In this document: positions 7,866 through 16,312 of the stretch, one piece after another
Layout: every line of letters starts with the position of its first letter
Numbering within the stretch: the first letter of the stretch is position 1
Source of the DNA: Chitinimonas sp. BJB300
Lineage (GTDB): Bacteria; Pseudomonadota; Gammaproteobacteria; Burkholderiales; Chitinimonadaceae
Assembly: GCF_002735695.1 (NCBI RefSeq)
Contig: NZ_PDZH01000027.1
Coordinates: 1 to 43,917 of the forward strand
DNA length: 43,917 nt
Direction of reading: 5' to 3'
Position numbers and translations under genes: made by a program
The notes under the pieces: model-generated
Databases searched by the model: none
Told to the model about the DNA's origin: nothing
What the model saw: only the letters and a program-made list of their open reading frames with translations

Positions 7866-8007
7866 GAACCTGTCTAAAGTCTCGCGAGCTAAGGCAAGAT
7901 AAGGCGAAAACAGCCGAGGAAGCGGAGTTTACAAGTGGTAAATGAGCATTCCGAGGGTGTTTCAACGCCAGATTGCCGACGCACAGCAGACTTTAGACAG
8001 GTTTTAA
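7863..8007. mobile_element. MITE-like element B (139 bp) with TAA duplication
   Basis: The unit 7866-8004 has terminal inverted repeats GAACCTGTCTAAAGTCT (7866-7882) and, on the other strand at the right end, AAACCTGTCTAAAGTCT (16 of 17 identical). TAA occurs at both borders (7863-7865 and 8005-8007); the left TAA is shared with element C, so the two are in direct contact. The interior is non-coding. It lies between convergent genes, 14 bp past the stop of the reverse ABC ATPase gene, and may serve as its terminator. Confidence 0.75.
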
Positions 8008-8020
8008 GCTGAATGTCTCT

Positions 8021-9109
8021 TCAAGCCAATACAGTCTCCTCCCGCCGCACCGGCATCATCACTTTTCCATCCTCTCCAAATACATGGCAGGTCTCTGGGG
8101 TGATGGCGATGCGTACCGTGCTGCCATTGGCGGGTGGGGTGTGGTTGCTGGCGAGTTTGACGGCCAGGGGGTCTTTGATGTCCTTTACCCTCACGTAGGC
8201 TATTTGCGTGTCGCCCAGGTGTTCAACGATATCGACTACGGCAGCCAGGCCTTCGTAGCCGAGGCCAATGTGCTCGGGGCGGACGCCGATGGTGACGGGC
8301 GTGCCATCGGGCAGGGGCAATTGAATATCCAGCTCTGCTTTATCGGCTAGTTGCAAGCCGTGGCCTGCAACCTTGGAGGGTAGGAAGTTCATTCGTGGTG
8401 AGCCAAGAAAACCGGCGACGAACAAGTTCGCTGGTTTTTCGTACAATGCCAACGGGGTGCCAACCTGTTCGATACGCCCGCCATTGAACACCGCAATACG
8501 GTCACCTAGTGTCATGGCTTCAACTTGGTCGTGCGTGACGTAGACCATGGTCGTTGCCAATTCCTTATGTAATTTGGCCAGTTCGATGCGCATTTGTATA
8601 CGCAGCGAGGCATCAAGGTTGGACAAAGGCTCGTCGAACAGGAATACATCGGGTTTGCGCACAATGGCGCGGCCGATGGCAACACGCTGGCGCTGGCCGC
8701 CCGAAAGCGCTTTGGGTTTGCGGTCAAGTAAATGGGTGATTTGTAAGATATCAGCAGCTCGATGTACTGCAGCCTCAACGTCTGCTTTGGGTTGCTTGGC
8801 CAGCCTCAGGCCAAAGCCCATGTTTTCGCGCACGGTCATGTGTGGGTAAAGCGCATAGCTTTGGAAAACCATGGCAACACCGCGTTTGGCCGCGGGAACG
8901 TCGTTGACTACCTGCTTGCCAATGATCAATTCGCCGCCGCTTATGTCTTCCAAGCCTGCAATCATGCGCAGCGTGGTGGTCTTACCGCAGCCGGAAGGGC
9001 CGACGAACACCATGAATTCGCCGTCGCGGATATCCAGGTTGATACCGTGGATGACGGTAGGGCCGTCCTCATAGGTTTTTTGCAGTTGCTTCAGCTTCAG
9101 TTCGGCCAT
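8021..9109 (-). CDS. Sugar ABC transporter ATPase (UgpC/MsmK/MalK type) of the GlcNAc operon
   Basis: A protein of 362 residues that powers import through the two permeases encoded upstream in the operon. It has Walker A GPSGCGKT (37-44), the Q-loop in VFQSYALYPHMTV, the signature LSGGQRQRVAIGRA, Walker B VFLFDEP with the D-loop SNLD, and the switch histidine in VTHDQVEAMT. These are followed by a C-terminal TOBE/MalK regulatory region of about 120 residues with GVRPEHIGL. AAGGA lies about 10 bases before the start. It is the last gene of the reverse-strand operon, 70 bp after the GH3 hexosaminidase. A second ATPase of the same type belongs to the gts operon (42627-43739). In other species a single such ATPase can serve several sugar importers, so exchange between the two is possible. 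Confidence 0.93.
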   Translation of the reverse strand: MAELKLKQLQKTYEDGPTVIHGINLDIRDGEFMVFVGPSGCGKTTTLRMIAGLEDISGGELIIGKQVVNDVPAAKRGVAMVFQSYALYPHMTVRENMGFGLRLAKQPKADVEAAVHRAADILQITHLLDRKPKALSGGQRQRVAIGRAIVRKPDVFLFDEPLSNLDASLRIQMRIELAKLHKELATTMVYVTHDQVEAMTLGDRIAVFNGGRIEQVGTPLALYEKPANLFVAGFLGSPRMNFLPSKVAGHGLQLADKAELDIQLPLPDGTPVTIGVRPEHIGLGYEGLAAVVDIVEHLGDTQIAYVRVKDIKDPLAVKLASNHTPPANGSTVRIAITPETCHVFGEDGKVMMPVRREETVLA

Positions 9110-9179
9110 GGTGGTGTTTCCTTTTGGCTAGCATTTCGGTACGACAACAACCAGGTTCTCAGACGCAAGTAGATTGGTT

Positions 9180-10706
9180 TTACGGAATGGGCATCACCGG
9201 TGCAGCAAGATCATGCACCTGCCCCAATGCCGCAGGCAGGGTACCCGTGGCCTCTAACTCGCCTTTCAGCCAGCCGACTACCGCATTTAGCGCTGCATCG
9301 GCAAACCCATAGGTGACCAACGCGGGGCAAGCCAAGTCGCCGGCGGCGTAGGGGTTCCACAGGGCCAGATGCAAGTTAGGTTGCCAGCGGGTGTGCTGCT
9401 CATTGTCGTAGCGCTCGCGGGTGGTGGAGGCCACGATGGTGAACGCGCCATCCTGCGGCAGGGTGGCCCAGTCCAAGTCGCTGCGCTTTTGGTAGGTCAC
9501 GACTTCCAGGTCGTATAGCGGGGCCAGTTTTTCAATCAGCACGCGGGCGGAAAGGCCGGCTTCCGATACCCCATCGGATGGGGCATCGGCCTGCAGTACC
9601 AGCCGTACCTTACTGCCAAGATCGGGTCGGCAGACATAGCCTACCAATGTCAGGGCGTTGGCCCAGGCGCGGGCGAACAGTGCGCGGTCGGCGGCGTCTT
9701 GTTCAGCGCTGTATTCACGCTGTTGGGATGAAAACCGCGCGGCCATAGCGCTGACGCGGGCATCGGCCTGGGCGAGCCGTTCGATGTGGATTTCACCAGT
9801 GGTGACCGCGTCGATCAATGCTTGCTTGGCGGCTGCCATCTCTTCGGTGAATTGCAGCACGAGCGACAGGTCGGCACCGGCCGCCAGCGCCATGACGGTT
9901 CCTTTGGCCTGGCCCCAGCGCTCGCGTATGGCCTTCATGTTCATGCCGTCGGTAATTGTCACCCCCTCATAACCCCAATCGTCGCGCAATAGGGTTTGCA
10001 GGATGGTGGGTGATAGGGTGGCGGGCAGGGTGCTGTCAAAAGCTGGGAAGATAATATGTGCGCTCATCAAGCCGGGTGTTTGCTTGAGCAGCGCATGAAA
10101 GGGCGACAGTTCGTATTGCTCTAGCGCGGTACGCGTTTTATTGACCAAGGGCAAGTCGAGGTGCGAGTCGGTATGGGTGTCGCCATGGCCGGGGAAATGC
10201 TTGACGCAGGTGGCGACGCCTTCGCCTAGATGCCCTGCCATCCACGCCCCGGCTAGCCTTGCTGCCTTTACTGGGTCTGCGCCAAAGGAACGCTCGGCAA
10301 TTACCGGGTTTTTGGGATTATTGTTCAGGTCCAGCACCGGGGCGTAATTCCAGTTCACCCCCAGTGCCGCCAAGCCACGCGCAACAGCCGCCCCTACCTG
10401 ATATGCCAGTGTTTCGTCACCCACTGCGCCCAGTGCCATGGCGGAGGGGGCTTGGGGTAGAAAGAGTGTACGCATCACGGCGCCACCTTCCTGGTCCATG
10501 CCGATCAACACATCATTGCCAATAGTGGCTTTCAGGTCGGTAATCAGCTTGCGCGTGGTTTCCAGGTTGCTCACGTTGCGGCGAAACAGGCAGATGGCAC
10601 GTATATGGTGCTGGCGCAGGAAGCTGGCTTCGTCGGCGGTCAGGGTATCACCCGCGACATCCACCATCAGGGCGCGGCCGGCTAGTTTGTTCAGGTCTTG
10701 GGTCAT
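9180..10706 (-). CDS. nagZ: GH3 beta-N-acetylhexosaminidase (NagZ-like, cytoplasmic chitobiase)
   Basis: A protein of 508 residues without a signal peptide, so cytoplasmic. The N-terminal 340 residues are a glycoside hydrolase family 3 TIM barrel with the NagZ-type motif KHFPGHGDT (169-177), whose His-Asp pair acts in acid/base catalysis, and the nucleophile aspartate D253 in ITDGMNMKA. About 150 further residues form a C-terminal domain that short NagZ enzymes of 340 residues lack; this two-domain form is common in GH3 enzymes near sugar ABC transporters. It lies between the permease and ATPase genes of an operon with nagA, a deaminase and a GlcNAc kinase, which argues for hydrolysis of imported chitobiose or other GlcNAc oligosaccharides rather than a purely peptidoglycan-recycling role. 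The symbol indicates family, not proven function. Confidence 0.9.
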   Translation of the reverse strand: MTQDLNKLAGRALMVDVAGDTLTADEASFLRQHHIRAICLFRRNVSNLETTRKLITDLKATIGNDVLIGMDQEGGAVMRTLFLPQAPSAMALGAVGDETLAYQVGAAVARGLAALGVNWNYAPVLDLNNNPKNPVIAERSFGADPVKAARLAGAWMAGHLGEGVATCVKHFPGHGDTHTDSHLDLPLVNKTRTALEQYELSPFHALLKQTPGLMSAHIIFPAFDSTLPATLSPTILQTLLRDDWGYEGVTITDGMNMKAIRERWGQAKGTVMALAAGADLSLVLQFTEEMAAAKQALIDAVTTGEIHIERLAQADARVSAMAARFSSQQREYSAEQDAADRALFARAWANALTLVGYVCRPDLGSKVRLVLQADAPSDGVSEAGLSARVLIEKLAPLYDLEVVTYQKRSDLDWATLPQDGAFTIVASTTRERYDNEQHTRWQPNLHLALWNPYAAGDLACPALVTYGFADAALNAVVGWLKGELEATGTLPAALGQVHDLAAPVMPIP

Positions 10707-10753
10707 TATTTCGGTGTCCGTTGAGAAGCCATAACGGTTCGCTAGGTACTACG

Positions 10754-11635
10754 CTATTTCACCGCGCCTTCAAAGCCACGTAGGAAGTAGCGTTGGGTAA
10801 ATAGGAACATGATCAGGATAGGCAGTACCGTGAGTACCGCCCCGGCCGCCACCAGCCTTGTCTTGAAGCTGAAAGCGCCCTTGAGGTAGGAGACGCCCAC
10901 ACTGAGCGGAAAGTTCTCGACACTGGTCATGACGATGGAGGGCCAGATGTACTGGTTCCAGGCACTGACGAGGGTAAGAATGGCCAGTGCACCCAGGGCG
11001 GGTTTGGCAAGGGGGAGCATGATCTTCCAGAACACTTCCCATTCGTTGGCCCCATCGACCTTGGCGGCGTCGATCAAATCTTGCGGCACCGCTTCGAAGG
11101 CTTGCTTCATCAGAAAGATGCCAACCGCACCGGCAAGATTGGGTAGCACTACACCGCTGATGGTGTCGGTCAGGCCCAGTTTGGAAACCGTGATGAAGTT
11201 AATCAGGAAGTTGACTTCGCTGGGCAGAATCATGGTGGCGACGATGGCCCCGAATACGAAATTCCGTCCGGCGAAGCGCATGCGGGCAATAGGGTAGGCG
11301 GCGAGGCTACAGATGATGAGCGTACCGACTACGGTAGCACCCGAGATCAGAATCGAATTCTTGTAGAAAGCCCAGACATTGATGGTTTGGAACACTTCAA
11401 GGAAGTTTTGCAAGCCTGGCTCGGTAGGCAGTAGTGCAGGCGGGAAGGCATAGACTTTGCCGGCGGTGGAGACGGCGGTGACCAAGGTCCACCAAAATGG
11501 ATAGACCGTGATGACGGCCAGCGCAGACAACACAAGATAGTGCAGGCTGCGGTTGAGCCAACGTTGGTAATTGAAAGTTTTACTGCGTGTGGCCGGCGTA
11601 GCAGCGGATGCCGGCAGGGTGGTGATGTCAGTCAT
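10754..11635 (-). CDS. Sugar ABC transporter permease 2 (MalG/UgpE type)
   Basis: A protein of 293 residues with about six membrane helices and the permease loop DAAKVDGANEWEVFWKIMLPL, the EAA-type motif that docks on the ATPase. It ends in QRYFLRGFEGAVK, which is typical of MalG-type partners of carbohydrate uptake transporter family 1. It follows the first permease with a 6-bp gap, so translation is probably coupled, and precedes the hexosaminidase gene by 47 bp. With the binding protein at 12593-13861 and the ATPase at 8021-9109 it forms a complete importer whose substrate, from operon context, is chitobiose or another GlcNAc oligosaccharide. Confidence 0.92.
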   Translation of the reverse strand: MTDITTLPASAATPATRSKTFNYQRWLNRSLHYLVLSALAVITVYPFWWTLVTAVSTAGKVYAFPPALLPTEPGLQNFLEVFQTINVWAFYKNSILISGATVVGTLIICSLAAYPIARMRFAGRNFVFGAIVATMILPSEVNFLINFITVSKLGLTDTISGVVLPNLAGAVGIFLMKQAFEAVPQDLIDAAKVDGANEWEVFWKIMLPLAKPALGALAILTLVSAWNQYIWPSIVMTSVENFPLSVGVSYLKGAFSFKTRLVAAGAVLTVLPILIMFLFTQRYFLRGFEGAVK

Positions 11636-11641
11636 GGTGGC

Positions 11642-12511
11642 CTACTTGGTCTTGGGCGTGAGGTAGCGAAAGTTGAGCCATGCAAGCGCCATACAGAACA
11701 GCGACACAATGAAACTGGCTGCCAGTGCCCGACCAAAGTTAAGTGACTTCATGCCGAATTCGTAGGCGTAGTAAAGGGCGGTAAACGTGGATTGGTAGGG
11801 GCCGCCCTGGGTCATAATCTGTACTTCCTCGAATGCCTTGACGGCGGCAAGCACCGACATGATCGAGCACAGCAAGATGGTAGGCATGAGCAATGGCACG
11901 GTGATGCGCCAGAACTTTTGCCATGCGTTCGCGCCATCCAGCGTGGCAGCTTCGTAGACATCCTGCGAAATGGCTTGCAAGCCGGCCAGATACAACACCA
12001 TGTACCAGCCAAGACCACGCCAGATGGTGACGAACATCACCGCCAGCAATGCAATCCGGTCGTCATTCAAGAAACCGATGGGCTCGTTGACGATATGCAA
12101 CCAACGCAGGATGCCATTCAGAGCACCATCCTCGGTGTACATGAAGTTCCAGATCACACCGATAACCGATACGGTTGTCACTACCGGCAGGTAGTAGGCC
12201 GCCCTGAAGTACTTGATGCCGGGCAGGTTGTTGTTTACCAGTACCGCGAGGAGGATGGCGAAGACTTGGATGATCGGCACCACTAGTAGGTAGATGGCCG
12301 AGTTCTTCAGCGATAGCAGGAACAATTCGTCATCGAGCAATTCACGAAAGTTATCGAGCCCTACCCACTGAGGGGCGTCGATCAGGTTGTACTTGGTAAA
12401 AGCGATATACGAACCAAAACCTACCGGCCAGAACGAAAATACCAATAGCAACGCGATGGCTGGCGTCAAAAAGGCATAGGCCGTGAGGTTGGCTTTGCTT
12501 GAATACTTCAT
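11642..12511 (-). CDS. Sugar ABC transporter permease 1 (MalF/UgpA type)
   Basis: About 289 residues from the ATG at 12511, chosen over the longer open frame because GGAG lies about 9 bases upstream and the N-terminus MKYSSKANLTAYAFLTPAI is typical of the family. Six membrane helices are visible, with the EAA-type loop EAATLDGANAWQKFWRITVPL. It is inner-membrane and pairs with the second permease to form the channel. A strong hairpin (12540-12571) separates it from the binding-protein gene and may reduce its expression relative to the binding protein. Confidence 0.92.
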   Translation of the reverse strand: MKYSSKANLTAYAFLTPAIALLLVFSFWPVGFGSYIAFTKYNLIDAPQWVGLDNFRELLDDELFLLSLKNSAIYLLVVPIIQVFAILLAVLVNNNLPGIKYFRAAYYLPVVTTVSVIGVIWNFMYTEDGALNGILRWLHIVNEPIGFLNDDRIALLAVMFVTIWRGLGWYMVLYLAGLQAISQDVYEAATLDGANAWQKFWRITVPLLMPTILLCSIMSVLAAVKAFEEVQIMTQGGPYQSTFTALYYAYEFGMKSLNFGRALAASFIVSLFCMALAWLNFRYLTPKTK

Positions 12512-12539
12512 GGGCTTCACTCCGAAGCAACCCTGGCGG

Positions 12540-12571
12540 GCATCTGGCACCGGTATCTCAGCGCCAGATGC
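12540..12571 (-). terminator. Intercistronic hairpin between binding protein and permease
   Basis: A perfect 9-bp inverted repeat, GCATCTGGC (12540-12548) and GCCAGATGC (12563-12571), with a 14-base loop, lies 21 bp past the binding-protein stop. No U-tract follows, so it is better seen as an RNA-stabilising or partial-termination hairpin. The gts operon has an analogous hairpin in the same position (40694-40717). Confidence 0.6.
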
Positions 12572-12592
12572 GATTAGACTGAAAACAGGCGC

Positions 12593-13861
12593 TTACTTGG
12601 TTGCCAGCTTCACGTTCCAAAAATTGGCTGCTTCATCAAGCGCCGCTTTGGCAGTTTTGCGGCCGGTTACAGCCAGCTCGACGGCAGCGCCCAATTTGTT
12701 CGACAACACTTCCGAATCCTTCACCCCGCTCAGGAAAACAGTACGGGTGTTGTCGAGGTTCTTGGCTGCTTGGGCGATAGCCTTTTCCACTGCGCCGGCA
12801 TTGGCGGGGAGGATTTGGAAATAGGGATGCTGTGCGGCTTTCCTGGCGGTGGGTAAGGCACCAGCGAGTTTGGCGAACGCCAGCTGGTTTTCCGCGTTCG
12901 TGAGGTAGTTACCCAGTTTGCCAATTTCCGGCAACAGTGCCTTGTCGACGTTTTTGGCCACACCGTAGTTGAACATCCACCCGCCTGATGCGATGCCGGT
13001 TTTGCCCACCGGTGCGCCGGCAACTTCCGTTACCTTGTAGATGGCGGGTGCATCGTCCCGTACACGGGTCATCGAGGACGGTACCGAAACCAGCATGGCC
13101 ATACGCCCACTGTTATAGGCGGCCATTGATACCTGGAAATTGTCTTGCGAAAACAGGCTGTCCTTCAAGAATGCACCTGATTTGTAGGCATCGGCCAGCT
13201 TTTTCACCAAGGCGATGTGTGCGGGTGAGTTGAACACCGCCTTACCGTCCTTGATGACATCGAGTCCTTCCTGTAGGAAGAAGCCTTCCACTTTGGTCGG
13301 GCCCAGTGCGGGCGCGAAGCCAGCTATGCCGGTTTTGGCCTTGATCTGCTTGGCGTAGGCGATCTGCATATCCAGGCTGTTAGGTGGTGTTTTCGGGTCA
13401 AGCCCTGCTTTCTTGAATATGTCGGTGTTGTAGGCAATGACATTGGCCCCGTTGTAGAAGGGGAAGGCCCAGGTTTTGCCCTCAAACTGGACGTCCTGCA
13501 AGGCGCCTGCAACGTACTGCGCTTTGTCGATCAAACCATCCAGCGGTTGGATGAGACCATCCTGTTTGTAATCGTAAGTCCAGGGCACGTTCAGGTTCAC
13601 CAGCGCAGGGGGCTTGCCTGCCGCCACGGCAGCCGTGAACTTGGTCTGAATCACATCCCATGGGTAGTCCGTCCACACGACTTCCACATTGGGGTGCTGG
13701 GCGTTGTACTTATCCAGCATGCCTTTGAAGAAGTCGTTGAACTTGGGTGCGAGGCTCATGGTCCAGACTTCGAGTTTTTGCTTTTCGGCTGAAAAAGCCG
13801 GGGCGGAAGCGGCGAAGCTGGCGGCAACGACTGCGGCGGTCATCAATTGCTTGAATTTCAT
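12593..13861 (-). CDS. Sugar ABC transporter periplasmic binding protein (family 1)
   Basis: A precursor of 422 residues with a Sec signal peptide (about residues 1-25, ending APAFSA). The mature part begins with KLEVWTMSLAPKFNDFFKGM, the pattern of family-1 solute-binding proteins for oligosaccharides (MalE/UgpB group), and has two lobes. The ATG at 13861 is chosen because the signal peptide begins there; the 66 extra residues of the longer frame are Arg/Pro-rich and implausible. The ligand is probably chitobiose or another GlcNAc oligosaccharide, inferred from the operon's hexosaminidase and GlcNAc enzymes. It is separated from the upstream deaminase gene by 213 bp, a long gap for this operon. 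Confidence 0.92.
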   Translation of the reverse strand: MKFKQLMTAAVVAASFAASAPAFSAEKQKLEVWTMSLAPKFNDFFKGMLDKYNAQHPNVEVVWTDYPWDVIQTKFTAAVAAGKPPALVNLNVPWTYDYKQDGLIQPLDGLIDKAQYVAGALQDVQFEGKTWAFPFYNGANVIAYNTDIFKKAGLDPKTPPNSLDMQIAYAKQIKAKTGIAGFAPALGPTKVEGFFLQEGLDVIKDGKAVFNSPAHIALVKKLADAYKSGAFLKDSLFSQDNFQVSMAAYNSGRMAMLVSVPSSMTRVRDDAPAIYKVTEVAGAPVGKTGIASGGWMFNYGVAKNVDKALLPEIGKLGNYLTNAENQLAFAKLAGALPTARKAAQHPYFQILPANAGAVEKAIAQAAKNLDNTRTVFLSGVKDSEVLSNKLGAAVELAVTGRKTAKAALDEAANFWNVKLATK

Positions 13862-14074
13862 GGGTGTCCATCCAAAAAGTGTCTGCGAGCAGGTTCTGAG
13901 TCGTGTAAGGGCTTGTGGCGGATGCCACCAACCAACTTTTTGCGCCGTCGGGGTTCGAGGAGGACAACGGTGCTTCCTTCTTCTTTGTGTCGTGATGCTG
14001 TTGTTTTTATGTACTGCGGTACGGCTTGCAACGGCTGGCAGGGTGGGTAGGCCAGTCATTGATTGGGTCTGTGT
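13862..14074 (-). promoter_or_regulatory. Long operon gap before the binding-protein gene
   Basis: A 213-bp gap inside an otherwise tightly packed operon. It contains inverted CTGGC (14035-14039) and GCCAG (14051-14055) half-sites and a GTGGC-GGAT-GCCAC hairpin (13915-13928). An internal promoter or processing site for the transporter half of the operon is plausible. CTGG/CCAG half-sites also occur in the candidate operator upstream of the kinase gene, but the spacing differs. Confidence 0.35.
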
Positions 14075-15097
14075 TTAGTGTGTCAGGGTGACTTTGTTCA
14101 GATGGCGCGGTTGGTCCGGGTCAAGTTCTCTCGCTCGGGAAAGGGCTTCCACCATAGGGTAGAAGGCTGCGATGGCGGTAATCGGGTCCAACTCTGCCAC
14201 CGGGGCAGGTGGCAACAGCAAGTCGCGGCTGGTGATGTCGGCCGGGGCGGCGAGTAACACCCGTGCACCCCGGTTGCGCATTTCTTCTGCGAGCTTGATC
14301 TGCCCGCCTTGGGCGGGGCCGCGTGGGGCGAAAATCAGCAGCGGATAGCCTTTATCGACCAGTGCCATCGGGCCGTGTTTTATTTCTGCACCGGAAAACG
14401 CTTCTGCCTGGATTGCTGCGGTCTCTTTGCATTTGAGTGCCGCTTCCATGGCAATGGGCAGCGTCAGCCCACGGCCGATTACCATGATGCGTTCGGCGTC
14501 CCGCAATATCTCGACGGCAGCAGACCAATCGGTTTCCTGAGCTTGTGCCAACGTATCAGGTAAGGCGGCAAGGCCGTCGAGCAGCGCGGTATCGTTGGTC
14601 CAATGGGCGATAATGCGTGCGCTGGCAGCCAGACTGGCGATATAGCTTTTGGTGGCGGCTACGGCGTATTCAGGGCCGGCTTCAAGCGGTAATGTCCACT
14701 CGGCGGCCTCGCCCAGCGGCGAGGTTGCGTCGTTGACGAGGGCAACGGTTTCGGCGTGGCCTGTGCGAAAGCGCTTGATGGGCTCGACCACATCGGGGCT
14801 GCGGCCCGACTGGGAAATAGCGACGGCGATGGTGCCGGCCACATCGAGTGGTGCGTCGTATAAGGTAACCAGCGACATAGGCAGCGATACCGCCATACGA
14901 CCCAGGCGCAGCATGGTGAGGTAGGAAAGATAAGCGCAGGCATGGTCCGAACTCCCACGCGCAACCGTTATCATGGCGTGGGGGTCCGTCTCGCGCAGGC
15001 GTTGGCCCAGTGCCTTGAAGTGGGCATTCTGTTTATCCGCTTGGCGCGCAACGACGGCAGGGCCTTCGCGCATCTCTTTCCACATACAGGTAGTCAC
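14075..15097 (-). CDS. SIS-domain glucosamine-6-phosphate deaminase (NagB-II type)
   Basis: About 340 residues with two SIS (sugar isomerase) domains. The first has VARGSSDHACAYLSYL and the serine-rich phosphosugar loop SQSGRSPD; the segment GPEYAVAATKSY closes the first domain and AEAFSGAEIKHGPMALV lies in the second, as in the NagB-II/AgaS and GlmS isomerase families. It has no glutamine amidotransferase domain, so deamination of GlcN-6-P to fructose-6-P and ammonia is the likely reaction rather than synthesis. The GTG at 15097 is preferred: GGAG lies 9 bases upstream and the resulting start resembles other NagB-II proteins; ATG codons at 15085 and 15073 are alternatives. It follows nagA by 87 bp, placing the last two steps of GlcNAc catabolism side by side. 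Confidence 0.88.
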   Translation of the reverse strand: MTTCMWKEMREGPAVVARQADKQNAHFKALGQRLRETDPHAMITVARGSSDHACAYLSYLTMLRLGRMAVSLPMSLVTLYDAPLDVAGTIAVAISQSGRSPDVVEPIKRFRTGHAETVALVNDATSPLGEAAEWTLPLEAGPEYAVAATKSYIASLAASARIIAHWTNDTALLDGLAALPDTLAQAQETDWSAAVEILRDAERIMVIGRGLTLPIAMEAALKCKETAAIQAEAFSGAEIKHGPMALVDKGYPLLIFAPRGPAQGGQIKLAEEMRNRGARVLLAAPADITSRDLLLPPAPVAELDPITAIAAFYPMVEALSRARELDPDQPRHLNKVTLTH

Positions 15098-15184
15098 TCG
15101 TTGCTTCTCCACAGTTACATCGCCAAGAGTCTGAAAAGCCTGCTGCGCACCAACAAAACGATATTGCAAATACTCCGGGTTGCG

Positions 15185-16285
15185 TTAAGCCGGCACCAGC
15201 TCACCTTCGACATAGACGGCTTTCAATCTCAGATTGCGATCGATAACCACAATATCCGCCTGCGCATCGGGCTTGAGTACGCCGCGGTCATCCAGGTCCA
15301 GCATTTCGGCTTGGTAGGTTGATAGCCGCCGCGCTGCATCATCGACCGGCAACCCAAGTCCGACCAGATTCCGCAGTGCTTCGTCCAGCGTAAGCGTCGA
15401 GCCGGCCAAGGTGCCATCGGACAGGCGTACGCCGCCCATGCACTTGGTGACGGTATGCCGGCCGAGCTTGTAGTTGCCGTCGGGCATGCCGGCTGCGGCG
15501 GTAGAGTCGGTAACGCAATACAGTTTCGGAATGGCGCGCAGGGCGGCCTTGATGGCACCTGGGTGTACATGCAACAGGTCGGGGATCAGCTCGGCGTATT
15601 CGGCATGGGCTAGGGCTGCACCTACCATGCCAGGCTCGCGGTGGTGCAGGCCACTCATGGCGTTGAAAAGATGCGTAAAGCTGATGGCCCCGTGCTGCAT
15701 GGCCTCAACACCGTCTTCATAGCTTCCCAGCGTATGGCCGAGCTGAACGCGGATGCCGCGCGTGACGAGGTCCCCAATCAAGGCCATGTGGCCATTTACC
15801 TCTGGAGCTAGCGTGAGCACCTTGAGTGGCGCGAACTCGCTGAAACCAGCGATCTCCTCAAGCATGCCATCACGGGTAAAGTTGGGCTGGGCCCCTAGCT
15901 TGCCCGGGTTGATATACGGCCCTTCCAAATGCACGCCCAGTACGCGCGCGCCGCCTGGGGTACGCTGCGCCATCGCGCGTTTGACTCCTTGCAACGCCAG
16001 CTCTATCTCCTGCTTGGGCGCAGTCATCGTCGTGGCCAGGATGCTGGTGGTGCCATGGCGCGCGTGGGTGCGGCTGATGGTATCGAGCGCGTCGCCGCCT
16101 TCCATGACATCACGACCGCCACCGCCGTGGACATGCAGGTCGATAAAGCCGGGTAGGAGGTAGTCGTCGTTGTTGTCGGCCGGGTCGGCAGCAAGCGCTT
16201 CAATACGGCCGATCTTATCGCTGAAGTGCAGCGCACCGTGTTGCCAGCCTGTGGGGGTGAGGATATTGCCGCGCAGGGTATGCAT
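15185..16285 (-). CDS. nagA: N-acetylglucosamine-6-phosphate deacetylase
   Basis: A protein of 366 residues in the amidohydrolase superfamily that removes acetate from GlcNAc-6-P to give GlcN-6-P. Metal and substrate residues are visible: H51 and H53 in HVHGGGG, E121 in HLEGPY, H184 in GHT, H205 in THLFNAM and the catalytic aspartate D260 in VTDSTAAAG. Length is normal for NagA. It sits between the GntR regulator (27-bp gap) and the SIS deaminase, matching the order of reactions. Confidence 0.95.
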   Translation of the reverse strand: MHTLRGNILTPTGWQHGALHFSDKIGRIEALAADPADNNDDYLLPGFIDLHVHGGGGRDVMEGGDALDTISRTHARHGTTSILATTMTAPKQEIELALQGVKRAMAQRTPGGARVLGVHLEGPYINPGKLGAQPNFTRDGMLEEIAGFSEFAPLKVLTLAPEVNGHMALIGDLVTRGIRVQLGHTLGSYEDGVEAMQHGAISFTHLFNAMSGLHHREPGMVGAALAHAEYAELIPDLLHVHPGAIKAALRAIPKLYCVTDSTAAAGMPDGNYKLGRHTVTKCMGGVRLSDGTLAGSTLTLDEALRNLVGLGLPVDDAARRLSTYQAEMLDLDDRGVLKPDAQADIVVIDRNLRLKAVYVEGELVPA

Positions 16286-16312
16286 ATTATTTTTTGGTCT
16301 TTTATTGGCGCA

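Noticed and set aside
13862-14059. 66-residue N-terminal extension of the sugar-binding protein
   Set aside because: It is Arg/Pro/Thr-rich and would bury the signal peptide; a good start is at 13861.
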